DNA from: Saprospiraceae bacterium
GTDB lineage: Bacteria; Bacteroidota; Bacteroidia; Chitinophagales; Saprospiraceae
Direction: 5' to 3'
Length of the DNA stretch: 6,159 nt
Assembly: GCA_020436865.1 (NCBI GenBank)
Contig: JAGQXA010000247.1
Span: 1 to 6,159 of the forward strand
The position numbers and the translations under genes were made by a program. Positions 1 to 4,942 of this stretch are shown here, piece after piece; the stretch's first letter is position 1, and every line of letters starts with the position of its first letter. Below the pieces are notes generated by a model that searched no databases, was not told the origin of the DNA, and saw nothing but the letters and a program-made list of their open reading frames with translations.

Positions 1-1
1 C

Positions 2-235
2 AAAAAGATCAAACAATCGGTCAGCGGCAACGGCAACGCCTCGAAGGAACAGGTCGCCGCCATGTTGCAGACCATCCTGGGCGTACAATGGCAACAGGAT
101 TCGTTCGACGCCACCGATGCCCTCGCTGCCGCACTTTGCCACTACTACCAATCGTCGAACCCCCTGGCAGGCAGCGGAAAACGGCATTCCGACTGGTCCA
201 GTTTCCTGAAAGAGAATCCCGACCGGCAGGTTTAG
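2..235 (+). CDS. ruvC: Crossover junction endodeoxyribonuclease RuvC, C-terminal part (5' end outside window)
   Basis: Reading from base 2 gives 77 residues and a TAG stop, with no start inside the window. The text KQSVSGNGNASKEQV followed by DATDALAAALCH is the characteristic C-terminal third of RuvC. RuvC is the dimeric, Mg2+-dependent nuclease that cuts Holliday junctions symmetrically with the RuvAB branch-migration motor. The two aspartates of DATD (residues 36 and 39 of this fragment) match the last two acidic catalytic residues of E. coli RuvC (D138 and D141); the first two would lie upstream of the window. The G-N-G-x-A-S/E-K-x-Q-V segment is the conserved DNA-contact stretch before the final helices. 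The tail after ALCHYYQ is about 30 residues and ends SSFLKENPDRQV; it is not a conserved part of the family. No other ruv gene is visible downstream. The family call is confident; only the missing N-terminus limits it. Confidence 0.93.
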   Translation, partial: KKIKQSVSGNGNASKEQVAAMLQTILGVQWQQDSFDATDALAAALCHYYQSSNPLAGSGKRHSDWSSFLKENPDRQV

Positions 236-259
236 TCCAAAGTTTGTATTTTCGTAAAA

Positions 260-304
260 GGTTACAAAGGTTACAAAGGTTACAAAGGTTACAAAGGTTA
301 CAAA
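260..304. repeat. Five perfect tandem copies of the 9-bp unit GGTTACAAA
   Basis: Copies start at 260, 269, 278, 287 and 296. A decayed copy (GGTTGCAGA) follows at 305-313 and a poorer one (TTCGTAAAA) precedes at 251-259. The array begins 24 bp after the ruvC stop and is not in a credible gene. Nine bases equals three codons, so it opens a false reading frame with a repeating LQR pattern. The perfect copies point to recent slippage expansion. A role as a multi-site protein-binding array cannot be excluded, but nothing here shows it. Confidence 0.9.
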
Positions 305-336
305 GGTTGCAGAGGGTACGACCTGATCAGAAACCC

Positions 337-351
337 TGCTCCGAAGGAGCA
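337..351 (+). other. Small hairpin TGCTCC-GAA-GGAGCA
   Basis: Perfect 6-bp arms flank a 3-nt GAA loop. The 3' arm runs into the first three bases (GCA) of the first 35-bp repeat unit, so this hairpin adds a fourth stem to the series of three that follows. It lies 101 bp after the ruvC stop and has no T-tract behind it. It could contribute to ending ruvC transcription together with the following hairpins, but that is inference. Confidence 0.55.
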
Positions 352-453
352 CCGGAGGACCTCGTAGAGGTCCATCCTCTCTAGCACCGGAGGACCTCGT
401 AGAGGTCCATCCTCTCTAGCACTGGAGGACCTCGTAGAGGTTTATCCTCTCTA
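349..453. repeat. Three tandem 35-bp units, each an imperfect palindrome able to form a bulged hairpin
   Basis: Units are 349-383, 384-418 and 419-453. The first two are identical; the third differs at three positions. Within each unit GGAGGACCTC (unit positions 6-15) can pair with GAGGTCC-A-TCC (positions 19-29), giving ten base pairs, a 3-nt GTA loop and one bulged A at position 26. In the third unit the two CC bases of the 3' arm have become TT. Opposite GG these still pair as G·U in a + strand transcript, but would be A/C mismatches in a - strand one. The array sits between ruvC and the oxygenase gene, ending 31 bp before the latter's ATG. It could be a transcript-end or 5'-leader structure, or a local expansion of a dispersed palindromic element. 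Confidence 0.9.
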
Positions 454-484
454 ACAAGATCGATAATATCCAAAAATCGACCAT

Positions 485-1438
485 ATGCCAGATCGAGCTA
501 TTCCCGCCGTAGATCTATCCCGTTTTGTGCACGGCAGTGCGGAAGAACGGGCGCAGTTCGTCGAAACCCTCGGCAAAGCGTTTCACGAGATCGGGTTTGT
601 GGCCGTGAGAAACCACGGCATCCCGAAAGAACTGATCGATGGGTTTTACGCCCGCGCCAAGGAATTCTTCAACCTGCCCATCACCACCAAACGAAGGTAC
701 GAGGTGCCGGGCCTGGCCGGCCAGCGCGGCTACACCTCCTTCGGCAAGGAGCACGCCAAGCAATCGAAGGTAGCCGACCTCAAGGAGTTCTACCAGATCG
801 GGCAGGAGGTCGTCGGCGACGACCCCATCCGCTCGGAATATCCGGAGAACGTCAGCGTGGATGAATTGCCGGAATTCACCGATCTCGGACATCAACTTTA
901 CCGGGCCTTTGAAAAAGGGGGCGCCGAACTCCTTCGGGCCATCGCCATCTACCTGGACCTGGGCGAAAACTACTTCGACGACAAGATCCACAACGGCAAT
1001 AGCATCCTGCGGGCCATCCACTACCCTCCCATCACTCAGGAACCCGATTCGGCTATCCGCGCCGAACAGCATGAAGACATCAACCTCATCACCCTCCTGG
1101 TCGGCGCTTCGGCCGGCGGCCTGCAACTCCTGACCAAAGAGGACAAATGGGTAGCCGTCGTGCCGGAAGAAGGCGAACTCGTGATCAATGTCGGCGATAT
1201 GCTGCAGCGGCTCACCAACAACTACCTCCGGTCGACCACCCACCGGGTGGTGAATCCGCCGCGCGAAGAGTGGCACATCCCACGCCTGTCGATCCCGTTC
1301 TTTCTGCATCCGCGGAGCACGATGGACCTCACCTGCCTCGAAAATTGCGTGACCGACGATAATCCGCTGGCCTACGAACCGATCACCGCCGGCGAATACC
1401 TGGACGAACGCCTGCAGGAGATCGGACTCAAAAAGTAG
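485..1438 (+). CDS. 2-oxoglutarate/Fe(II)-dependent oxygenase, isopenicillin N synthase-like family
   Basis: The 317-residue product is a complete soluble enzyme of the plant- and IPNS-type non-haem iron dioxygenases. Residues 5 to about 115 match the DIOX_N domain (IPAVDLSRF, FHEIGFVAVRNHGIP, ARAKEFFNLP, GYTSFGKE). Residues 172 to about 275 form the jelly-roll oxygenase core. The iron ligands are H196 and D198 (QHEDINLITLL) and H253 (STTHRVVNP). R267 and S269 (RLSIPFF) are the RxS pair that binds the 2-oxoglutarate carboxylate, which favours a 2OG-dependent enzyme rather than ACC oxidase-like chemistry. Family members hydroxylate, desaturate or cyclise small molecules; the substrate here cannot be read from sequence. 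Length is normal for the family. The ATG at 485 places IPAVDLS at residue 6, as expected. No Shine-Dalgarno sequence or TAnnTTTG box is evident just upstream, where the hairpin repeats lie. It has no biosynthetic neighbours; tatA follows 129 bp later on the same strand. Confidence 0.9.
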   Translation: MPDRAIPAVDLSRFVHGSAEERAQFVETLGKAFHEIGFVAVRNHGIPKELIDGFYARAKEFFNLPITTKRRYEVPGLAGQRGYTSFGKEHAKQSKVADLKEFYQIGQEVVGDDPIRSEYPENVSVDELPEFTDLGHQLYRAFEKGGAELLRAIAIYLDLGENYFDDKIHNGNSILRAIHYPPITQEPDSAIRAEQHEDINLITLLVGASAGGLQLLTKEDKWVAVVPEEGELVINVGDMLQRLTNNYLRSTTHRVVNPPREEWHIPRLSIPFFLHPRSTMDLTCLENCVTDDNPLAYEPITAGEYLDERLQEIGLKK

Positions 1439-1507
1439 GGCAGATTGGTCGAAAAAAGAGCAGCAGGGGAATCTGTCGGAAAGGCCAACCGTTAAACTTT
1501 TGTGGCC

Positions 1508-1525
1508 GATCGTTCTCTAACGATC
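1508..1525. promoter_or_regulatory. Inverted repeat GATCGTT-N4-AACGATC upstream of tatA
   Basis: Perfect 7-bp arms (1508-1514 and 1519-1525) surround CTCT. The repeat lies 69 bp after the oxygenase stop and 12 bp upstream of the candidate tatA -7 box, so it covers the place where a -33 element would be expected; no TTG is found there. It has no T-tract after it, which argues against a simple terminator. It may be an operator or activator site, but the binding protein is unknown. Confidence 0.5.
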
Positions 1526-1537
1526 CAAACATCCTGT

Positions 1538-1545
1538 TAACTTTG
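1538..1545 (+). promoter_or_regulatory. Candidate Bacteroidota -7 promoter box for tatA (TAACTTTG)
   Basis: The sequence fits TAnnTTTG exactly and lies 22 bp before the tatA ATG, implying a leader of roughly 15-17 nt. No TTG or TTTG is present 17-23 bp upstream; an inverted repeat occupies that region instead. The consensus is established for Bacteroidota housekeeping sigma factors; use of this copy is inferred. Confidence 0.5.
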
Positions 1546-1567
1546 CTACTAATTAAATTTCAGTATT

Positions 1568-1795
1568 ATGAATACTATCTTCCTTTTTCAGTTTTTCGGC
1601 CCGGAAATGCTCGTCATCATGTTCGCTATCCTGCTGCTCTTCGGCGGCAAGAAGATCCCCGAACTGATGCGCGGCATTGGTAAAGGTATCCGGGAGTTCA
1701 ATGCCGCCCGGTCTACCGTAGAACAAGAGTTGAAAGAAGGAATGCGGGATGCCGAACGCAAGGAGTTGGAAAACAAAGACGACCAGAACAAATAA
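1568..1795 (+). CDS. tatA: Sec-independent (Tat) protein translocase subunit TatA
   Basis: The 75-residue product has the TatA/E plan. A short N-terminus leads into one transmembrane helix (about residues 10-26, FGPEMLVIMFAILLLFG). This is followed by the conserved hinge FGGKKIPEL and an amphipathic helix (about residues 29-50, MRGIGKGIREFNAARST), then a charged, soluble C-terminal tail rich in E, K and D. TatA oligomerises in the inner membrane and provides the passage for folded proteins carrying twin-arginine signals, working with TatC. The compact length and FGGKKIPEL hinge favour TatA/E over the longer TatB. No tatC is present in the window, so this is a detached tatA. The ATG at 1568 is the only start that leaves a full membrane helix. 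It appears to have its own promoter (TAACTTTG at 1538) and is followed by a large stem-loop, so it is probably a single-gene unit. It converges with the glucosaminidase gene. Confidence 0.94.
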   Translation: MNTIFLFQFFGPEMLVIMFAILLLFGGKKIPELMRGIGKGIREFNAARSTVEQELKEGMRDAERKELENKDDQNK

Positions 1796-1818
1796 GCTCG
1801 CCTTTCTCCCCGGCCGGA

Positions 1819-1864
1819 CAGAACAGCCGGCGCAATCCTTTCCTGGAATGCGTCGGCTGTTCTG
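1819..1864. terminator. Large stem-loop between convergent tatA and glucosaminidase genes
   Basis: Left arm 1819-1838 pairs with right arm 1845-1864. There are 11 perfect pairs (CAGAACAGCCG/CGGCTGTTCTG), one G·U, four more pairs (CGCA/TGCG), an A·A mismatch and three inner pairs, with a 6-nt TTTCCT loop. It begins 23 bp after the tatA stop and ends 79 bp before the glucosaminidase stop. This position suits a shared bidirectional terminator. Neither side carries a strong T-tract, so it is not a textbook Rho-independent terminator. Confidence 0.65.
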
Positions 1865-1943
1865 CTTATTGGAAATTCACTTTTGTCGGCGATGGCGCCG
1901 GGGAACTTCGATTTGCTCCAACGCGCAAGCCCAAGACCGGCAC

Positions 1944-2786
1944 TTATTGGTCGTACTTCTGCAACCCCAACTCCTCGATCAGCCGGATGAGCTTCTGGGC
2001 ATATTGCTGATCGGTGGCGTAACCAGCCTTCTGCAATCCCTTTGCCCACCCCTGGTAGTCGGTCGACTTCAACTGATACAGAAACTGGTAGTGCGCACGC
2101 TGCAGGAACAGGCTGTGCGCCCGGTAGCTTTCCCAGGCAGTACCGAACTTCCGGAAAAAATCCTTGTGGGAATCGTCGGAAAAGTTCGTGCAATGCCCAC
2201 GACTGCAGTTCTTCTCAAAACACTTGATCCCGAAATGGTTGTTGCTGCGGGAAGCCAAGACGCTCTTGCCGGCATCGCTCTCCAACAGGCCTTGCGCCAG
2301 GGTAATGCTGGCCGGAATACCGAATTTTTCCATCTCGCCCTGCGCCACCTTTGCAAAGCGTTCTATGTACTTCAATTGCCGCTGTCGCTTATCGCTGACG
2401 GGAGCCTCGGCAGCCGCCACGGCGGCCGGTTTTGGGGTCGGCTTGACCGGGGTCGCAGAGGCGACGGCCTTCGTCGAAGGGAATTTTTCGGCTTCGGGTT
2501 CTACCAACCCGTCCTCTTCGGAGGGCGTGAAATAGCCCCAGTCGACCTCCGCCGTCACCCAGTCCAGCGGCAGGAAGTGAACGGGCGTAGCAGCCAGCAC
2601 CGGACGCAGGGCCCAGCCAGGGTCGTTCATCGATAGCTGAAATTCCTGGATGCTCAGAGCCAGGAAGATCAGGACGGCCAGACTCACCTTCCATTGCTGG
2701 CGTTCGAGCTGTTGGTGGCTGTGATGACTGGAGCGGCGCAATCGTTCGATCCACTCCTGATAGTGAAAGGGATGTTGCTCGTTCAT
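1944..2786 (-). CDS. Membrane-anchored glucosaminidase (FlgJ/GH73-like peptidoglycan hydrolase)
   Basis: With the start at 2786 the product has 280 residues. About 30 hydrophilic residues lead to one transmembrane segment (about 34-48, VSLAVLIFLALSIQ). A periplasmic linker follows, rich in A, P and K around 105-128. The hydrolase domain occupies about 138-275. ITLAQGLLESDAGKSVLASRSNNHFGIKC (about 161-189) is the hallmark of bacterial glucosaminidases, with E169 the expected catalytic glutamate. FRKFGTAWESYRAHSLFL and GWAKGLQKAGYATDQQYAQKLIRLIE complete the fold. The enzyme should cleave the glycan strand next to N-acetylglucosamine on the periplasmic side. C189, C194 and C199 sit close together in the insert after FGIK, possibly disulphide-forming. 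The longer frame from 2855 adds 23 residues (MFVEIICFNLCC...) translated from AT-rich intergenic DNA and was not used. It is downstream of the ABC ATPase gene on the same strand, with 94 bp and an inverted repeat between. Confidence 0.88.
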   Translation of the reverse strand: MNEQHPFHYQEWIERLRRSSHHSHQQLERQQWKVSLAVLIFLALSIQEFQLSMNDPGWALRPVLAATPVHFLPLDWVTAEVDWGYFTPSEEDGLVEPEAEKFPSTKAVASATPVKPTPKPAAVAAAEAPVSDKRQRQLKYIERFAKVAQGEMEKFGIPASITLAQGLLESDAGKSVLASRSNNHFGIKCFEKNCSRGHCTNFSDDSHKDFFRKFGTAWESYRAHSLFLQRAHYQFLYQLKSTDYQGWAKGLQKAGYATDQQYAQKLIRLIEELGLQKYDQ

Positions 2787-2825
2787 GTCGGCAGATAAAT
2801 AGCGTTTAGAGGTCGTTGAGCAACA

Positions 2826-2855
2826 CAAATTAAAACAAATAATTTCAACAAACAA
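2826..2855 (-). promoter_or_regulatory. Weak candidate promoter for the glucosaminidase gene (TTG-N19-TTAATTTG)
   Basis: Read on the - strand, TTG (2855-2853) is followed after 19 nt by TTAATTTG (2833-2826), which has one mismatch to TAnnTTTG. The box ends 39 bp before the ATG at 2786. The upstream half overlaps the loop and one arm of the 16-bp inverted repeat. If real, it would let the gene be transcribed independently of the ABC gene. Confidence 0.3.
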
Positions 2856-2886
2856 TCATTAATAAAACATTTTGTTGAAATTATTT
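2837..2886. terminator. 16-bp perfect inverted repeat overlapping the ABC gene stop codon
   Basis: AAATAATTTCAACAAA (2837-2852) and TTTGTTGAAATTATTT (2871-2886) are exact reverse complements separated by 18 nt. The TAA stop of the ABC ATPase gene (2881-2883 on the + strand) lies inside one arm. On the - strand the stem is followed by the T-rich run TGTTTTAATTTG, so it may terminate ABC transcription. It is AT-rich, however, and also overlaps the candidate promoter of the next gene, so a protein-binding site is an alternative reading. Confidence 0.5.
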
Positions 2887-3651
2887 TTGATCTGCCGTTT
2901 CGATGATGCGAATGAACTCTTTGGTAAGGCTGTCGGTCTGCATTTGGCGACGGAAATCGTCCATAGTGGCCGCATAGCAAAGCCGGCCCTTGTGGATGAT
3001 GGCCAGATCATCGCAGAGGAGGTCGACTTCGCTCATGATGTGCGAAGAAAAGAGCACGGTTTTCCCCTCCTCCTTACAGCGGCGGATCAGTTGGATGATC
3101 GCTTCCGCCGTGATCACGTCGAGGCCGGAGGTGGGCTCGTCGAAGATCACGACCTGGGGATCGTGGATCATGGTGCGGGCGATCGACACCTTCTGACGCA
3201 TGCCGGTCGAGAGTTGTCCGATCCGCTTCTTGGCAAAGTCGTGCATATCCAGGAGGGAGAACAGCGATTCCCGGCGTTCGCGGTAGGTTTGAGGATCCAC
3301 CTGATGCAGGCGCGCGAAGTATTGGACCACCTCGTCGGGAGTCAGCCGCTGGTAGAGCCCCGTGCTGCCGGTAAGGAAGCCGATCTGTGACCGCACCTGC
3401 CGGCCTTCCGCCACGACATCGTGCCCGCCGACCGTGATCCGACCGGTACTGGGGCGCAGGATGGTGGAGATCATGCGGAGGGTCGTGGTCTTGCCGGCTC
3501 CGTTCGGTCCCAAAAGCGAAAAGACGCGGCCGGGGCGGCAGGTGAAGCTGACATCGTCGACGGCCTTGACAGAGCGCGCCCGGGTGCCGAGTTCTTTTTG
3601 TTGGACGGAAGAAAGAGAGAAGTCTTTGGTGAGATGTTCCACTGCGATCAT
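2881..3651 (-). CDS. ABC transporter ATP-binding protein, NatA-like
   Basis: The 256-residue product is one nucleotide-binding domain. Walker A is GPNGAGKT (48-55), the signature LSTGMRQK (147-154), Walker B VVIFDEPTSGLD (167-178) with catalytic E172, and the switch histidine H204 (SSHIMSE). The region where a Q-loop glutamine is usual reads GFLTGSTGLYQRLTP (91-105) with no clear Gln before the LY; as I recall, NatA-type ATPases share this GFLTGxTGLY form. Such proteins power export through a separate NatB-like permease, classically for Na+ in Bacillus. No permease gene is adjacent: the next gene on this strand is the glucosaminidase, and upstream is a divergent regulator. Cargo is therefore unknown. 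The ATG at 3651 gives the normal MIAVEHLTKDF N-terminus. The frame stays open upstream to 3915, but that stretch is antisense to the AraC-type gene and was rejected. Confidence 0.92.
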   Translation of the reverse strand: MIAVEHLTKDFSLSSVQQKELGTRARSVKAVDDVSFTCRPGRVFSLLGPNGAGKTTTLRMISTILRPSTGRITVGGHDVVAEGRQVRSQIGFLTGSTGLYQRLTPDEVVQYFARLHQVDPQTYRERRESLFSLLDMHDFAKKRIGQLSTGMRQKVSIARTMIHDPQVVIFDEPTSGLDVITAEAIIQLIRRCKEEGKTVLFSSHIMSEVDLLCDDLAIIHKGRLCYAATMDDFRRQMQTDSLTKEFIRIIETADQK

Positions 3652-3656
3652 GCGTT

Positions 3657-3664
3657 CAAAGGTA
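3657..3664 (-). promoter_or_regulatory. Candidate -7 box TACCTTTG immediately before the ABC gene start
   Basis: On the - strand the sequence fits TAnnTTTG exactly and ends only 5 nt before the ATG at 3651. Transcription from it would begin at or next to the start codon, giving a leaderless or nearly leaderless mRNA. No TTG is seen at the usual distance upstream, so the match may be chance. Confidence 0.35.
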
Positions 3665-3682
3665 ACAAAACGACCTATTTTT

Positions 3683-3712
3683 TTTGCTTCCGCTTCAGGA
3701 GTTTTAATTTTG
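3683..3712 (+). promoter_or_regulatory. Candidate promoter TTTG-N18-TAATTTTG abutting the AraC-type gene start
   Basis: TTTG (3683-3686) and TAATTTTG (3705-3712) match both Bacteroidota promoter elements at near-consensus spacing. The -7 box touches the ATG at 3713, so the transcript would start near 3717 and the second in-frame ATG (3722) would become the real start with a very short leader. An AGGAG at 3697-3701, 11 nt before 3713, supports instead the upstream ATG with a promoter further back. The two readings conflict. Confidence 0.4.
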
Positions 3713-4882
3713 ATGGCGGCCATGGATGTCAACCTCAGCATATCCGATCTGTTCGTCGCCCTCCTGATGGGCCTCGGAGCCCTGCAAGCGGTGTTCATCG
3801 GACTTATCTTTTTGCTGCGGAGCACGGGCAACAAGAAGGCCAACCTCTTCTTCGGCGGGCTTTTGCTGGCCTTTGCATTGGCCATCGTCAACCTGATCTT
3901 CGCCCATATGGGCATTTACAGCCAACACCAATACCTGTACTTCATCCCGCTCTGGTACACCCTGTCGTTCGGCCCCTTCTTATTCTATTACGTCAAGTTC
4001 AGCCTATACCCCACCTACGAGCTGCGCCGCTCGGATGCCAAGCATTTTCTGCTGCCCATCGCCCAGGCGCTGTTCTATTGGAGCATAGGCTTTCGCGACG
4101 AGGCCTTCAAAGACTGGATCTGGGAGGTCTTCGTCCGGCCGTTCTTCTCTACCTTCGAAGGTATCCTGTTCCTCATCTCCTTCTTCGGCTACCTGGCCTT
4201 GTCGTACCGCTATATCAAGTTCAAGCAGGCCATTCTGAAGAAAAAGGATGCCCGGCCCTGGGAATTGCGAAAGGTGACTTGGCTGCAGAACGTGGTCAAG
4301 GTGCTCTTTGTCCTGGCTTGCATCAATTCCTTTTACACTATTGTCGACTTCGTGGCTTTTCGCTTCTTCCAGCGAAACCTGTACAACCTTCCCGGTTTTT
4401 CCTATCTCGGCGATCTCTCCTTCGCCGCTATGGTCTACTGGTTGGGGTTCAATGGTTACAAGAATGAGTTCTTTGCCGCCTACCACCGCTCGGAAAGTAA
4501 AGCGGCGCGACGGGAATACCGGCCGTTCGACTCCGCCGAACTCCAACGCTGGCAGGAGAAACTTCTCCAACAATTCGAGAAAGAACGACGCTATCTCGAC
4601 CCTGAGCTCAAACTCGAACACCTCGCCCGGGCGCTGGAACTGCCTCCCAAAACGACCTCCTACATCATCAACGAGGGCTTCGGGAGGTCCTTCAACGACC
4701 TGCTCAATGAGTATCGGGTCGAAGAGGTCAAGAAGCGGCTGACCGATCCGCGCTTTCAGCATTACAGCCTGCTCAGCATTGGGTACGATGCGGGCTTCAA
4801 TTCCAAAGCCACGTTTTACAGGGCTTTCAAGAAGGCTACCGGGCAGACGCCGAGGGAGTACAGGGAGGGGGAGGGAGTTTGA
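3713..4882 (+). CDS. AraC-family transcriptional regulator with N-terminal seven-helix membrane domain
   Basis: From the ATG at 3713 the product has 389 residues. The N-terminal half carries about seven hydrophobic segments, near 13-35, 43-64, 78-98, 110-126, 145-165, 193-212 and 232-246, rich in F, L and Y. A charged linker (about 255-290) leads to an AraC-type double helix-turn-helix at about 295-385. Recognisable parts are LKLEHLARALELPPKTTSYIINEGFGRSFNDLLNEYRVEEVKKRL and the second motif SLLSIGYDAGFNSKATFYRAFKKATGQTPREYR. Membrane-tethered AraC proteins of this layout are common in Bacteroidota. They presumably sense a signal at the membrane and bind DNA from it; ligands are mostly unknown. 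The divergent ABC gene 61 bp away is the natural first target. The open frame reaches back to 3362, but the extra 117 residues are antisense to the ABC gene. Start 3713 has AGGAG upstream; 3722 is the alternative. The last codons run into a hexamer repeat that supplies the stop. Confidence 0.9.
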   Translation: MAAMDVNLSISDLFVALLMGLGALQAVFIGLIFLLRSTGNKKANLFFGGLLLAFALAIVNLIFAHMGIYSQHQYLYFIPLWYTLSFGPFLFYYVKFSLYPTYELRRSDAKHFLLPIAQALFYWSIGFRDEAFKDWIWEVFVRPFFSTFEGILFLISFFGYLALSYRYIKFKQAILKKKDARPWELRKVTWLQNVVKVLFVLACINSFYTIVDFVAFRFFQRNLYNLPGFSYLGDLSFAAMVYWLGFNGYKNEFFAAYHRSESKAARREYRPFDSAELQRWQEKLLQQFEKERRYLDPELKLEHLARALELPPKTTSYIINEGFGRSFNDLLNEYRVEEVKKRLTDPRFQHYSLLSIGYDAGFNSKATFYRAFKKATGQTPREYREGEGV

Positions 4883-4910
4883 GTTTGAGATTGAGTGTGA
4901 GTGTGAGTGT
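4875..4910. repeat. Six tandem hexamers GAGTTT/GAGATT/GAGTGT at the 3' end of the AraC-type gene
   Basis: Units start at 4875, 4881, 4887, 4893, 4899 and 4905: two GAGTTT, one GAGATT and three GAGTGT. The gene's TGA stop (4880-4882) spans the first unit boundary, and the preceding codons are also G/A-rich (GGGAGGGGGAGG). Six-base slippage preserves frame, so copy-number change would alter only sequence after the stop unless the first two units are lost. Confidence 0.85.
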
Positions 4911-4924
4911 ACCTGCCATGCAGT

Positions 4925-4942
4925 TCCCAACAATTGTCGGGA
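4925..4942. repeat. 18-bp near-palindrome TCCCAACAATTGTCGGGA
   Basis: Eight of nine symmetric pairs match around the centre AATT; the exception is the A/C pair four bases in from the outer CCC/GGG end. It lies in the spacer between two convergent genes, directly before another set of palindromes. No loop-forming gap exists at the centre, so it suits a protein site or a relic of a dispersed palindromic element better than a hairpin. Confidence 0.6.

Noticed and set aside
88..384. Open frame of 98 codons through the ruvC end and the 9-bp array
   Set aside because: It overlaps the ruvC C-terminus in another frame and its repeating LQR text is only the translation of the tandem repeat.
349..453. 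CRISPR array
   Set aside because: The 35-bp units are directly adjacent with no spacers, only three copies exist and no cas genes are present.
515..1309. Long - strand open frame of 264 codons
   Set aside because: It is antisense to the 2OG oxygenase, whose motifs are unmistakable, and resembles no protein family.
1749..2636. Long + strand open frame of 295 codons
   Set aside because: It overlaps the tatA end and is antisense to the glucosaminidase, which has a catalytic motif and membrane anchor; no family features of its own.
2789..2896. CGGCAGAT (2789-2796) and ATCTGCCG (2889-2896) as an outer inverted repeat around the 16-bp one
   Set aside because: Eight bases at this distance can arise by chance, one copy lies inside ABC coding sequence and the spacing is uneven relative to the inner repeat.
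3362..3712. N-terminal extension of the AraC-type gene
   Set aside because: The added residues are antisense to the conserved ABC ATPase motifs, and the natural start at 3713 (or 3722) precedes the first membrane helix.
3652..3915. N-terminal extension of the ABC ATPase
   Set aside because: It is antisense to the first membrane helices of the AraC-type gene; MIAVEHLTKDF at 3651 is the usual start of such ATPases.
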